Positions 42,275 through 51,362 of a DNA stretch of 64,000 nt are shown piece after piece. The DNA comes from an uncultured Alphaproteobacteria bacterium (GTDB taxonomy: Bacteria; Pseudomonadota; Alphaproteobacteria; HIMB59; GCA-002718135), in NCBI GenBank assembly GCA_902618015.1, contig CACMYX010000003.1:40001-104000 (forward strand). The letters run 5' to 3'. Both the position numbers and the translations under genes were made by a program. Numbering within the stretch: the stretch's first letter is position 1; the number at the start of each line of letters is the position of its first letter. The notes under the pieces were generated by a model. The model was not told the origin of the DNA, searched no databases, and was given only the letters and a program-made list of their open reading frames with translations.

Positions 42275-43338
42275 TAATTTTTAGATACAAAATAAGATTC
42301 TAGCTCTTTCTTAAATATTTTATTGTTTTTAATAGATACTATATCTAATAATTTTTTATGATTCCAAAGTATCAGATTAAAATTTTGATTATCAAGATTT
42401 TTTTTATCTTTAGATAATGCAGCAATCATTTTTTTTTGATTAATTTTATAGGTATAAAATTTGCCTGCATTTTTAGACAAACACTCTGTATATAAATTAT
42501 ACTTTTTATCATCCAAATTACCTTTTTTATTTGATAAGTAGTTTGCAATGTCCATGCCTATTGTTACTGCTATACCATGTGGTATTTTATAGTTTGTAGC
42601 CGATTCTATTGCATGTCCAAAACTATGACCATAATTTAAAATTCTTCTTATATTTCTGTCAAATTCGTCACGTTCTATAATTTTTTTTTTAATTTTTAAA
42701 GATTCTACTATGTGTGTATTTAATTGTTTAATTAAAAAAGATTTATTTTTTAAAATATTTTTTAAATCAATTATTTTATTTGATTTTGAAATTATGTAAA
42801 CTTTTAAAATTTCGCCAATACCAGAATGTATTTGATCTCTATCAAGGGTAGTCAAAAATGATACATCAATATTAATCTCTAATGGTGGATAGAATGTGCC
42901 AATTAAATTCTTATATTTTTTAAAATTAATTGAAGATTTTGATCCTATACATGAGTCAGCCTGTGCCAGTAAAGTTGTAGGATAAAAAATCCAATCTACA
43001 CCTCGAAAAATAGTAGAAGATATAAAACAGACAATATCTTGAATTATACCGCCCCCTATAGCAATTAATTTAGATTTTCTTGTTATATTATAATTTAAAA
43101 GCTGATTAATTATATTATTAAGGTTTGAGAAAGATTTATTTTTTTCTGTAGCACTCAAAGAGATAATTTTATAATTTTTAAATTTCTTAAATGTATTACT
43201 ATTTAAATTATATATTTTTTTATCGATAATTATAATATCTTGACTCGAAATATTTTTATTTAAATGATGACTAAAAGATTTTTTTAAGAAATTTATTTTA
43301 TAATTTGAAAACTTTGATTTTACTACAAAATTTTTCAT
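42274..43338 (-). CDS. Sugar-phosphate cyclase, 3-dehydroquinate synthase-like
   Basis: 354 residues. The family core is clear: AIGGGIIQDIVCF (93-105), PTTLLAQADSCIGSK (120-134), SGIGEILKVY with Glu176 and Lys179, and LNYGHSFGHAIE (234-245). Metal ligands Glu176, His238 or His242, and His254 are kept. The superfamily includes AroB, 2-epi-5-epi-valiolone synthases (from sedoheptulose 7-phosphate) and 2-deoxy-scyllo-inosose synthases. Substitutions such as CIGSKSS for the usual SVGGKT and HGIAV for HGEAV set it apart from typical AroB. It lies beside a phosphoheptose-isomerase-like gene and no shikimate genes, which favours a cyclitol product. Confidence 0.82.
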   Translation of the reverse strand: MKNFVVKSKFSNYKINFLKKSFSHHLNKNISSQDIIIIDKKIYNLNSNTFKKFKNYKIISLSATEKNKSFSNLNNIINQLLNYNITRKSKLIAIGGGIIQDIVCFISSTIFRGVDWIFYPTTLLAQADSCIGSKSSINFKKYKNLIGTFYPPLEINIDVSFLTTLDRDQIHSGIGEILKVYIISKSNKIIDLKNILKNKSFLIKQLNTHIVESLKIKKKIIERDEFDRNIRRILNYGHSFGHAIESATNYKIPHGIAVTIGMDIANYLSNKKGNLDDKKYNLYTECLSKNAGKFYTYKINQKKMIAALSKDKKNLDNQNFNLILWNHKKLLDIVSIKNNKIFKKELESYFVSKN

Positions 43339-43940
43339 TTATTGTTTGTAAATCTAAAATAATTAGAGAGTATATGATTAAGAACTAAATGACAATCTTC
43401 AGCTTGACCATAATCTCCAAGTTCTGATTCAAATAATATAGGATAATTTAAAAGATCTAATAATTTTCCCCCATCAAATGATAAAAATCCAGCTGTATCT
43501 ATTGATTTTGATTTACAATAATTAGCTGCAGAAATTAAATTTGTTGAATTTCCAGAACCTGAAATAAATATAACTAAATCATTTTTCTTAACTAACCTTT
43601 CAAGTTGTACTGTAAATATATTATCAAAGGTAGTATCATTTCCTATAGCAGTGATTAGGCCTAAATTATCACATAAACTAATACACTTAAAATCTAATTC
43701 TGAATTTCTATTAGCAAATGAAAAATCAGTGGCAATATGAGATGCAGTGGTTGCAGATCCTCCATTTCCAATTGTAAAAATTGTAGCATTATCACTTTTA
43801 ATTTTTTCAATTCTTTCTTTAAGCAAGTTTAATTTTTCTAGATCAATACTAGACAATATTTTATTTAAATATTCTACATAAAAGTTATAAAAATCTTTAA
43901 AGTTTTTATTTTTATCAAAAAATTTTTTTGTTTTAGACAT
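43335..43940 (-). CDS. SIS-domain phosphosugar isomerase, GmhA-like
   Basis: 201 residues. GNGGSATTASHIATDF (about 58-73) and SGSGNSTNLI (about 129-138) are the phosphosugar-binding motifs. DYGQAEDCHLVLNHIL at the C-terminus parallels the catalytic Glu/His region of phosphoheptose isomerase. GmhA converts sedoheptulose 7-phosphate to heptose 7-phosphate. It overlaps the cyclase gene by 4 bp, and both enzyme types can use sedoheptulose 7-phosphate. No HldE or GmhB genes are present, so ordinary heptose synthesis is not complete here. Confidence 0.85.
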   Translation of the reverse strand: MSKTKKFFDKNKNFKDFYNFYVEYLNKILSSIDLEKLNLLKERIEKIKSDNATIFTIGNGGSATTASHIATDFSFANRNSELDFKCISLCDNLGLITAIGNDTTFDNIFTVQLERLVKKNDLVIFISGSGNSTNLISAANYCKSKSIDTAGFLSFDGGKLLDLLNYPILFESELGDYGQAEDCHLVLNHILSNYFRFTNNK

Positions 43941-43941
43941 T

Positions 43942-45003
43942 TTATTTAATTATTGTTTTTAAAAGTTTATTTAAGTTTGAGTCAACTGCTGGAATACTTA
44001 TTTTAAACCAACTTTTTCTTATATTAGTCCACGGAATAAGTATATCACTTTTGACTGCAATTCTATTAGATTGGAATTTTTTTTTAAGAATAGAATTTTT
44101 ACCTCTTAAAAAGACCCAATTAGATTCTGAATCTAAAATTTCTATATTTTCATAATTATTTAATTCATTAAAAATTTTATTTTTATTTTTTTTTACTTTT
44201 TTTATGTACTTTGTTACATACTGATAGTTATCAATAATAGTATTTATCCAAGCATCACTTAAAGCTGATATTTCATGCATAGTTCTAAATTTTTTCATTC
44301 TATTAATTAATGTTTTATGAGCCATACCGATACCGACCCTTACACCTGCTGATCCAAATGCTTTTGAGAATGTTTTAATTATAATCACATTTTTTATATT
44401 TTTTTTCATAGATAGTTCAAGGAAGCTTTTTTGAGAACTAAATTCTATGTATGCTTCATCTACTATCAATAATGCACCGTATTTATTTGCATTTTTAGCT
44501 AAAGTTTCAAGATTTTTTTCATCTATTGTAAATCCATATGGAGATAATGGATTAGATAATATTATAAATGAAGTTTTTTTATTTAAATTTGAAATTATTT
44601 TGTTAGTTTCTAAAACCGGTTTATTAATTTTATATGAAATAATTTTGGTTTCATAAAGTTTAGAATAAACATTATACATTGGAAAGCAAGGAGATGTAGA
44701 AATTACTTCTGAATTTTTTTCACAAAAAGATTCAAAACAATATTTAATTATTCTATCGCTCCCATCTCCAAGTAATAAATCAAATTTTTTATTAATTTTA
44801 TAAAATTTTTTTAATTTTGTATATGTGCCTGCAATATTGGGGTAAAACTTAATTGTGTCTTGGTTAATTTTTTTTTTAAATTTTTCCCAAAGTTTTTCAG
44901 GAAAATTTAAATCTCGCTCAGAAGAATGGAGTCTTATAAAGTTTGCTGGAAAGTGAGAGGAATAAATTCTTAAAATACTATTTAGGTAACTTTTAAACTT
45001 CAT
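43942..45003 (-). CDS. Class I/II PLP aminotransferase, HisC-like
   Basis: 353 residues. The PLP lysine is in KTFSKAFGSAGVRVG (about 214). NPLSPYGF and IVDEAYIEF (Asp contacting the pyridine nitrogen) are typical of histidinol-phosphate and threonine-phosphate aminotransferases. It lies 1 bp before the SIS gene and far from any histidine genes apart from the HisH/HisF-like pair used for amidation at 60 kb. It probably aminates an intermediate of the cyclase block. The substrate is unknown. Confidence 0.85.
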   Translation of the reverse strand: MKFKSYLNSILRIYSSHFPANFIRLHSSERDLNFPEKLWEKFKKKINQDTIKFYPNIAGTYTKLKKFYKINKKFDLLLGDGSDRIIKYCFESFCEKNSEVISTSPCFPMYNVYSKLYETKIISYKINKPVLETNKIISNLNKKTSFIILSNPLSPYGFTIDEKNLETLAKNANKYGALLIVDEAYIEFSSQKSFLELSMKKNIKNVIIIKTFSKAFGSAGVRVGIGMAHKTLINRMKKFRTMHEISALSDAWINTIIDNYQYVTKYIKKVKKNKNKIFNELNNYENIEILDSESNWVFLRGKNSILKKKFQSNRIAVKSDILIPWTNIRKSWFKISIPAVDSNLNKLLKTIIK

Positions 45004-45006
45004 ACT

Positions 45007-45930
45007 TTAGTTATTTACAGATAAATAATCTAAAATTGGAGTTAATTCTTTATATGAACAATTTTTACAATGATCTTCAGGCTTGTTTTCTTTACACCCA
45101 TTTCTTACCTTACTAAATTCTTTATTTTGTCTAATAACATCTATATCTTCAATGAAAATATTTCCAAAACCAGATGCAGATGTATTAAGTGCACACATCA
45201 AAACTCTGCCATCAACAGTTATGTAAACTCCATTTTCTGGCCAAAAACATGAATTATAATCCCACTTAGATTTGCCTTTAATATTTGCTTTCCAATTTTT
45301 TTTTAGATATTCTAGATCTTCTTTTTTATACCCTCCAACCATAGTTTTATCTTCGGACCAATCTTGAGCAATGTTTAATCTCAATTCTTCTAAATTATAA
45401 GGTATTAATATTTCGTCATTTACTTTTTGAATGTCATAAATATTGTTTGGATTAACAACATAGTTAACTGTTACTCTACAATTTTTTCTATCAGAATTTT
45501 TAAAATCATCTAAGAACTTCATTAATTTTTCCCATTTTGCTGGAGCGCGATCTTTCTCATAAGATTCTTTATAGCCATCAATAGAAAAATATAATAAATC
45601 AATATGCTCAAGAGCTCTTTCAATTCTTTCTGTAAATCTATATTGGCAATTTGTTGCAACAATTAAGAATGCTTTAGGAAAATATGATTTAAATAATTTA
45701 CAAATTTCATCAAACTTTGGATGTAAAAATGGCTCTCCCATACCCATTAGTTTTGCTTCTGTTATTGGATGCTCGGATAGTTTTTGTAACATTACTTCAT
45801 ACTTTTCTATAGACATATGTTGAAGTTTGCCTATCACTTCTTCTCTATTACAAAAACTACATTTCAAGTTACAATAGTTAGTAGTTTCAAGATAAGCATA
45901 TGTAATTGGTTTTAGGGGTGAGTTTTGCAT
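45007..45930 (-). CDS. Radical SAM/SPASM protein
   Basis: 307 residues. The radical SAM cluster is Cys20-x3-Cys24-xx-Cys27 (TTNYCNLKCSFCN), followed by MGMGEPFLHP. The C-terminal SPASM-like region has further cysteines (CFWPENGVYITVDGRVLMC-type segment at about 220-250, then CKENKPEDHCKNC), likely to bind an extra 4Fe-4S cluster. Such proteins in polysaccharide loci carry out dehydrogenation, epimerisation or methylation. It lies 1-3 bp from both neighbours in the operon. The reaction is not known. Confidence 0.87.
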   Translation of the reverse strand: MQNSPLKPITYAYLETTNYCNLKCSFCNREEVIGKLQHMSIEKYEVMLQKLSEHPITEAKLMGMGEPFLHPKFDEICKLFKSYFPKAFLIVATNCQYRFTERIERALEHIDLLYFSIDGYKESYEKDRAPAKWEKLMKFLDDFKNSDRKNCRVTVNYVVNPNNIYDIQKVNDEILIPYNLEELRLNIAQDWSEDKTMVGGYKKEDLEYLKKNWKANIKGKSKWDYNSCFWPENGVYITVDGRVLMCALNTSASGFGNIFIEDIDVIRQNKEFSKVRNGCKENKPEDHCKNCSYKELTPILDYLSVNN

Positions 45931-45931
45931 T

Positions 45932-46903
45932 TTAATTTATAAATGGTTTAATTAATATTTCGTTCTCTGGTCCTTGATTATAGTAATTTATATAGAACTC
46001 TTTAGGTGCATAAGGTACGCTATCAATAAAACTAAAGTTTTTCATCCCATTTTTATTAAGTTGTTTTATATATTTACTAATTTGCAATTTATTAAAAGAA
46101 GTTAAAAAAATAAATTTAACATTATTATTTTTTTGAATTTTAAGAAAATAATCTAAATTTTCTTTATTAATTTTGTTACTATTGCCTAAAACTACATCAT
46201 TAAAGTCAACAAAGATCATTCTACCTTGATATTTATATTGTTTAAATTCTTGCAAAGTACCAATATCAAAATAATCAGTAACAACTTGAGAATTAAAGAT
46301 ATTTGTTGAAAGACAATCTTTAATTACATGACTTACAAATACTTCTTTATATTTCATATTACTTATTTTTTTAAAAGAAGAACTATAAATTTTTGAACTT
46401 TCAAAGGAATAACCACCACAACAAACATAATTACTTACAACTTGTTTTTCAAATATATCTTTTACAATATTATTACTATCAATAAAAACAAAGCTCTTTG
46501 ATGAAATATTTGATAGCTCAGGATGTGTACGCAAATCAATAACATCTATTTTATTTTTTGGAACTATTTTAGTTTTAAAAAAACTGTCACAATCCTGAAT
46601 CATAATTGGTTTATTAATTTTTTTTACATAACTGTATACTGTTTCTGCTGGACCTTTTGTAATTTTATTTAAAATAGATATATTTATTTTTTTTGAATTA
46701 AGGGTTTGTGAAATTATGTTTTTTGCATCAAAATATTTTATATGTTCCTTTAGCAAAATAAATGTAACTTTTAGACCTTTTTTTATATATTCATCAGATA
46801 CTAGTTGAAACATAAATCTGCCATCATTCATTTTTAACAAATATTTAGGTAGTGTATTAGGATAACGCTCGCTTTTCCCAGCACATGGTATAATTATTTC
46901 CAT
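45932..46903 (-). CDS. Nucleotidyltransferase fused to a HAD-like domain
   Basis: 323 residues. The N-terminal part (1-225) is a sugar-phosphate or small-alcohol nucleotidyltransferase, with IPCAGKSERYPNTLPKYLL as the NTP-binding loop and IQDCDSFF as the metal-binding Asp region. The C-terminal 97 residues look like a HAD phosphatase domain: motif I is VDFNDVVL (Asp233) and motif II is FIFLTSFNK. The second acidic residue of motif I is Asn235, so activity is doubtful. It overlaps the kinase gene by 10 bp. A kinase-then-nucleotidyltransferase pair resembles LicA/LicC phosphocholine activation or related glycan decorations. The substrate is unknown. Confidence 0.72.
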   Translation of the reverse strand: MEIIIPCAGKSERYPNTLPKYLLKMNDGRFMFQLVSDEYIKKGLKVTFILLKEHIKYFDAKNIISQTLNSKKINISILNKITKGPAETVYSYVKKINKPIMIQDCDSFFKTKIVPKNKIDVIDLRTHPELSNISSKSFVFIDSNNIVKDIFEKQVVSNYVCCGGYSFESSKIYSSSFKKISNMKYKEVFVSHVIKDCLSTNIFNSQVVTDYFDIGTLQEFKQYKYQGRMIFVDFNDVVLGNSNKINKENLDYFLKIQKNNNVKFIFLTSFNKLQISKYIKQLNKNGMKNFSFIDSVPYAPKEFYINYYNQGPENEILIKPFIN

Positions 46904-47658
46904 AATTTATTTATATTATTATATAAAAAATTTTTATCTTTATTATTTTTTTGAGCATAAGGTAAAATTCTTAGTAACATAAAAATATTTATATATCTAT
47001 TATACATTCTATTTGTTTCCATATCAATATTTTCAAAAATCTTTTGGCAAATTATTTGATAATTTAATTTATTATAACTATTTCTTACAAACCACATAAA
47101 TTTTATATCTTGCATTAATTTATTGTAGTCAAACTCAACTGCATTTAAGTTGGTGGGGCTTACATCTATTAAATAAAATTTATCTTGTGCATAAATCATA
47201 TTATCAAAAGTAAAATCTCCATGTATATGTGAACGATTTAATACCTTTGGAATTTTTATAAATAAATCATTCAAATCGAAGATTAATTTATTTTTGTTAA
47301 TTACCATACTTAATTTTTTAATTTTATTATTAATTTCTTTTGTAAAATCATACTTAATACTGTTTTTTTTTATAATTTTAAAATAACTATTTATATAATT
47401 TGATAAATTTATTATTTTTTTTTCATTATATGAATTTAATAATTGCTTTATTTCAATGCCATTAATATACTCCATAATAATAGCATTTGGTTTTGTGCTT
47501 ATAATTTTTGCAATATTTAAATCTTTACTTAAAATTTTATAAATATTATTAATATCTTCTGAAATTTTAGTTTTTTTTTCTACAAAGAACTTACTATTTT
47601 TTTTATATAATAACACAGTGCTTCCACTGTATCCTGAAAATTTTTTTATAGTTTTCAA
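46894..47658 (-). CDS. Small-molecule kinase, choline kinase/APH-like
   Basis: 254 residues with a protein-kinase-like fold. The catalytic loop is HIHGDFTFDN (Asp148, Asn153) and the Mg-binding Asp165 is in LIDVSPTN. The N-terminal YSGSTVLLYKK is the glycine-rich loop. It would phosphorylate a small alcohol or sugar. Its stop region overlaps the nucleotidyltransferase-HAD gene by 10 bp, and its start overlaps the methyltransferase stop by 4 bp. The most likely role is to make the phosphorylated substrate that the next enzyme activates. Confidence 0.78.
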   Translation of the reverse strand: MKTIKKFSGYSGSTVLLYKKNSKFFVEKKTKISEDINNIYKILSKDLNIAKIISTKPNAIIMEYINGIEIKQLLNSYNEKKIINLSNYINSYFKIIKKNSIKYDFTKEINNKIKKLSMVINKNKLIFDLNDLFIKIPKVLNRSHIHGDFTFDNMIYAQDKFYLIDVSPTNLNAVEFDYNKLMQDIKFMWFVRNSYNKLNYQIICQKIFENIDMETNRMYNRYINIFMLLRILPYAQKNNKDKNFLYNNINKLWK

Positions 47659-48506
47659 TATTCAGCTACTGCAATTAATGTATCTGTTGAGTCTATATCT
47701 CTAAGAAAGATTTCATAATTTTGGATATGAATATTTGTTAGTTTTTTTGATAATTGTAATTTATGACCACCTGGCTTTTTATTTAGCATCCAATTAAAAT
47801 GATTAATCATATTATACCTCTGAATACCATATATTTTAATATTTTTGTAACCAGATTTTTTTAAAAAAAAATTAAGAGATTTTTTAGTGTGCAATATAAG
47901 GTGTTGGGACCAAAGTGTGAAATTAACAAAGTCCTTATTTTCAAATTTATTTAATAAAATATCTTTAGCATGAGGAACTTCTATAATAATTTTTCCCTTT
48001 TTATTTAAACGTAATTTCAATTTTTTTAAAATATCTATAGCATTAGGCAAATGTTCTAAAACATGAAATAAAAAAATAGAGTCAAACTTATCAGTAATTA
48101 AATTAATATCTTTTTTAATTATAAATTTTTTTTTGGTTAGTGATTTTATATTATTATTATTTAATTCGATACCATAAACCTTTTTTGAATTTTTATTAAT
48201 ACTTTTTAAGAAGTTTCCATCACCGCAACCAAAATCACATATAACTTTATTTGTATAAAAATCTTTGAATTCATTAACACGTCTAATATTGTCATTTTGT
48301 TTTTGAACCTTATCTTCCTGAACTGTTTTGTAGTAATCACCTTTTGAATAAAGATTGTCAAAATTAGTAATATAGTCAGTAAAAATAATTTTTTTTATTT
48401 TATCTTTGTAAAACTTAACTTTTTTATTATCTCTAGCATATCCAAAGAAAGTAATATTATCCTTACTAATTAATTTATTTTTAATCAAAAAATTAGAATT
48501 GTTCAT
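47655..48506 (-). CDS. SAM-dependent methyltransferase (class I)
   Basis: 283 residues. Motif I of the SAM site is VICDFGCGDGNFLK (about 87-100), followed by VYGIELN and the motif IV region IFLFHVLEHLPN. The N-terminal 80 residues precede the Rossmann domain, and the protein ends with a C-terminal cap. It probably methylates a sugar or its substituent. It overlaps both neighbours by 4 bp (WavE-like upstream, kinase downstream), so it is translated as part of one unit. Confidence 0.85.
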   Translation of the reverse strand: MNNSNFLIKNKLISKDNITFFGYARDNKKVKFYKDKIKKIIFTDYITNFDNLYSKGDYYKTVQEDKVQKQNDNIRRVNEFKDFYTNKVICDFGCGDGNFLKSINKNSKKVYGIELNNNNIKSLTKKKFIIKKDINLITDKFDSIFLFHVLEHLPNAIDILKKLKLRLNKKGKIIIEVPHAKDILLNKFENKDFVNFTLWSQHLILHTKKSLNFFLKKSGYKNIKIYGIQRYNMINHFNWMLNKKPGGHKLQLSKKLTNIHIQNYEIFLRDIDSTDTLIAVAEY

Positions 48507-49483
48507 AACTTTCTTAAGATATAATTATTAACTTTTGATATTTTTAAAATTATCATAAACTTTATAATTACTAAATGAAAGTAAGATAAATTTTGTTTAA
48601 AATTTAACAAAAATTTTGTAGGAGTGATATAGGAAAACATTAATATATATCTTCTTAAAATTTTATTTATTTTAATAACTTTATAATAATTATCAAATTT
48701 ATCTGAGAAAAAAATTTTTCTGCTTTTATGCATAAGAATTTTATCCCCCCTCCATAATATTTCTTTATAAACGTTATAAGGCAACGGTCTAAAATATCTT
48801 TTTTCAAGTATTTTTGATACTATTGACCTTCCTATACTAGAATTTACAATGAATAATTTATTTTGAAAGTTCATATTGATAAAAATTCTATAAATAAACT
48901 CATAATGAGGACTATATTCAATTTCTATATAGTTATTACAATAATAACCTAAAAATTTCTCCATAACCTTTTTATTGGCAGCAAAATAAAAATCTTGAAA
49001 ATAACCAGTGCCAGTTAAATACGGCACATAAAATTTATTAGTAGCATTATATTTTTTTATTTCTTTAATTATATAATCTAGTTGAACTATTTGGTCAGTT
49101 CTTATCCTTATTATTATTTCATCATCATTAAAATATTTAAGTGATTTATTTATACCATTGAACATTTTTAATTTATTATTGATATTGGATATTAAATTTT
49201 CATTTTTAAATTTTTTCTGTATAAAACTTTTGTATTTATCATTAAGTTCAATAAGCTTTACATTTTTAAAAGGGCTAATAATTTCATTTAATTTAGTAGT
49301 ATTTTCAGTAGACCAAGTAGAAATAATTATTTTTTTAAATAAACTCCCATATTTACTTAAGTTTTTATAAATATAATTTTCTGAATAAAATTTAACTATA
49401 TTGGTGTTGATCTCACCTGGCTTATTATGATTGGTTTTTCCAATTGATAAAATAGGTCCTTGTATTAATAATGAAAATTCCAT
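48503..49483 (-). CDS. WavE-like glycosyltransferase
   Basis: 326 residues from ATG 49481-49483, which overlaps the upstream stop by one base (TGATG). A TTG codon just before it is not needed. The N-terminal FSLLIQGPILS, the IISTWSTE segment, the acidic RIRTDQI motif and FYFAANKKVM match the WavE lipopolysaccharide-synthesis family. WavE takes part in Vibrio LPS core or O-antigen assembly. It would add a sugar to the surface glycan. The donor is unknown. Confidence 0.75.
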   Translation of the reverse strand: MEFSLLIQGPILSIGKTNHNKPGEINTNIVKFYSENYIYKNLSKYGSLFKKIIISTWSTENTTKLNEIISPFKNVKLIELNDKYKSFIQKKFKNENLISNINNKLKMFNGINKSLKYFNDDEIIIRIRTDQIVQLDYIIKEIKKYNATNKFYVPYLTGTGYFQDFYFAANKKVMEKFLGYYCNNYIEIEYSPHYEFIYRIFINMNFQNKLFIVNSSIGRSIVSKILEKRYFRPLPYNVYKEILWRGDKILMHKSRKIFFSDKFDNYYKVIKINKILRRYILMFSYITPTKFLLNFKQNLSYFHLVIIKFMIILKISKVNNYILRKL

Positions 49484-51351
49484 CAAAGATTATATTTTTG
49501 TAATCTGTCTAATGCTTTCCATGAACCACTTCCGTTATTTAGATGGCCTTGCCAGATTTCTGGTATAAATGTAGCATTTGGACAGTATTTATTTAATAAT
49601 TTAATGACATTTTCCCAATTTACTTCCCCTTCTTCTATTTGTAGCCCTTCACTATTGTGATTTAAAGCATCAGCTAAATGTAAGTGCTCAACAAATTTGC
49701 CATTAAGTTTTAGAAATTTTTCAAAATCATATCCATATTCATTGGCTGAAAGTTTTGTATGACTAGTATCTAAACATAATTTCATAGAAGAATTAGAACA
49801 TATTTCATTTACATCTTGCGGAGTTGTAAATAAATTACAAAACATTTGCCCGCCTATATACCAAGGATATGGAGGAAGAGTTTGAGCAAGAATAATTGTA
49901 TTTTTTATATCTAATTTTTTGAAATTAATTAATAATCTATCAATCATTTTTTCTATTTCCTTTTCATTTGCTCTAGAATCTCTTGTATATCCTCCTATGC
50001 TAACTACAATTTTTGGGCATTCTTCTTTGAACATTTGTTTCAATTTAGAAGTTAAATTTATAACTCTTTGCAATTCAAAAATTGATCTCTCAGAGTTCTC
50101 TGAGGCTAGATTTAAAATATGATCACCTCTATATAAATCTGGTGCGTGAACTACCAAACCACAATTTAATTTATCTTCAAAAAAGTTATTAAAATCTAAG
50201 TCCATATCGTTATAACTCAAATGAAATTCTAGAAAATCTAAATTAGTAGCGTTATAAAATTTTTTGAAATCATGATATCTTACTGGTACTCCAAATTTTC
50301 TTGAAAATTTATATCTTTCTGGCAAAATAATTTCTTCATCCAAATCAATTATTTCAAAAGGCTCTCCAGCTTTTTTATCTCTTTTAGCTTTTTTCCCAAC
50401 TAATTTATCAATATAGCTAAAATCTAATCCAGCTGCGGGACTTTTCATGATGAGGTCTGATCTTTGGATAATATCATTTTTATTAATTTCTTTAGAACTA
50501 TAAATTGATTTAGATAGCGATTCCTTATTGATTATTTCTCCTTGTGTAATTACTTTAGGCGTATTTTTAGAGCCAAGAGAAGCTTCTATATCTCTTGATC
50601 TAGAAACCATTTCTTTAAATTCATTTGGTAATAAGCTAACTTTATGATCAGGACCCTCTAATTCTCTATCTATAGTAAAATGCTTTTCTATAAATTTAGC
50701 GCCAAGAGCAACAGCGGCCAATGGTATATGGAATCCTCTTTCGTGACCAGAATATCCGACATATTTTGATTTAGTTATTTTTTGTAATCTTTGAATATAA
50801 TAAAGATTTAAATCTTGATAAGGAGCAGGATATGTAGAATTACAATGTAAAAAAATTGGATCTGCACCTAAGTTTATGAGAAATTTGTTTGTTCTTAGAA
50901 TTTGATCTTCATTATGCATACCGGTAGATAGTATAATTTGACTTGAATTTAGTGCGGCTGTTTTAATCAAATCAAGATTTGAAAGATCTGCAGATGATAT
51001 TTTAAAAAAGTTTATTTTATGATCAATTAATAAATTAAGACTAACTAAATCAAAAGGAGTGCATAATGAGATTGAATTTTTTATTTTTATTAATTCAAAA
51101 AGTTTTAAGTATTCTTCAAATTTCAAATCGAATTTTTTTAGAATATCGTAAATATATTGAGAGCCTAAGCCAAAAGAGCTTAAACTATCAATTTGATACA
51201 ATTCATTTAAATTTCTAATTTGAAATTTAATTATATCTGCTCCAGCTTCAATTGATTTTTCAATTAACTCAGTAGCGAGATCATAAGATCCATTATGATT
51301 AATACCAATTTCAGAAATAAAAAAAACTTTGTCCTGATTTAAGTCAATCAT
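49483..51351 (-). CDS. NeuB-like nonulosonate synthase fused to a TIM-barrel isomerase-like domain
   Basis: 622 residues, nearly twice the length of a NeuB. Residues 1-275 are a NeuB barrel (ISEIGINHNGSYD, HCNSTYPAP, GYSGHERG, EKHFTIDRELEGPDHK). Residues 285-345 are a SAF/antifreeze-like domain. Residues 345-622 resemble xylose-isomerase/AP-endonuclease-2 barrels (LVVHAPDL, LCLDTSHTKLSANEYG, HLHLADALNHNSEG, PEIWQGH), with likely metal ligands His, Glu and Asp. NeuB enzymes condense phosphoenolpyruvate with a hexosamine to a 9-carbon acid. The extra domain may make or modify the sugar acceptor. The upstream Gmd gene is 11 bp away. Confidence 0.85.
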   Translation of the reverse strand: MIDLNQDKVFFISEIGINHNGSYDLATELIEKSIEAGADIIKFQIRNLNELYQIDSLSSFGLGSQYIYDILKKFDLKFEEYLKLFELIKIKNSISLCTPFDLVSLNLLIDHKINFFKISSADLSNLDLIKTAALNSSQIILSTGMHNEDQILRTNKFLINLGADPIFLHCNSTYPAPYQDLNLYYIQRLQKITKSKYVGYSGHERGFHIPLAAVALGAKFIEKHFTIDRELEGPDHKVSLLPNEFKEMVSRSRDIEASLGSKNTPKVITQGEIINKESLSKSIYSSKEINKNDIIQRSDLIMKSPAAGLDFSYIDKLVGKKAKRDKKAGEPFEIIDLDEEIILPERYKFSRKFGVPVRYHDFKKFYNATNLDFLEFHLSYNDMDLDFNNFFEDKLNCGLVVHAPDLYRGDHILNLASENSERSIFELQRVINLTSKLKQMFKEECPKIVVSIGGYTRDSRANEKEIEKMIDRLLINFKKLDIKNTIILAQTLPPYPWYIGGQMFCNLFTTPQDVNEICSNSSMKLCLDTSHTKLSANEYGYDFEKFLKLNGKFVEHLHLADALNHNSEGLQIEEGEVNWENVIKLLNKYCPNATFIPEIWQGHLNNGSGSWKALDRLQKYNL

Positions 51352-51362
51352 TTTCAGCTAGA

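Noticed and set aside
42274..43338. Housekeeping aroB of the shikimate pathway
   Set aside because: Not excluded, but no aro genes are nearby, typical AroB motifs are altered, and the gene overlaps a GmhA-like gene in a glycan operon.
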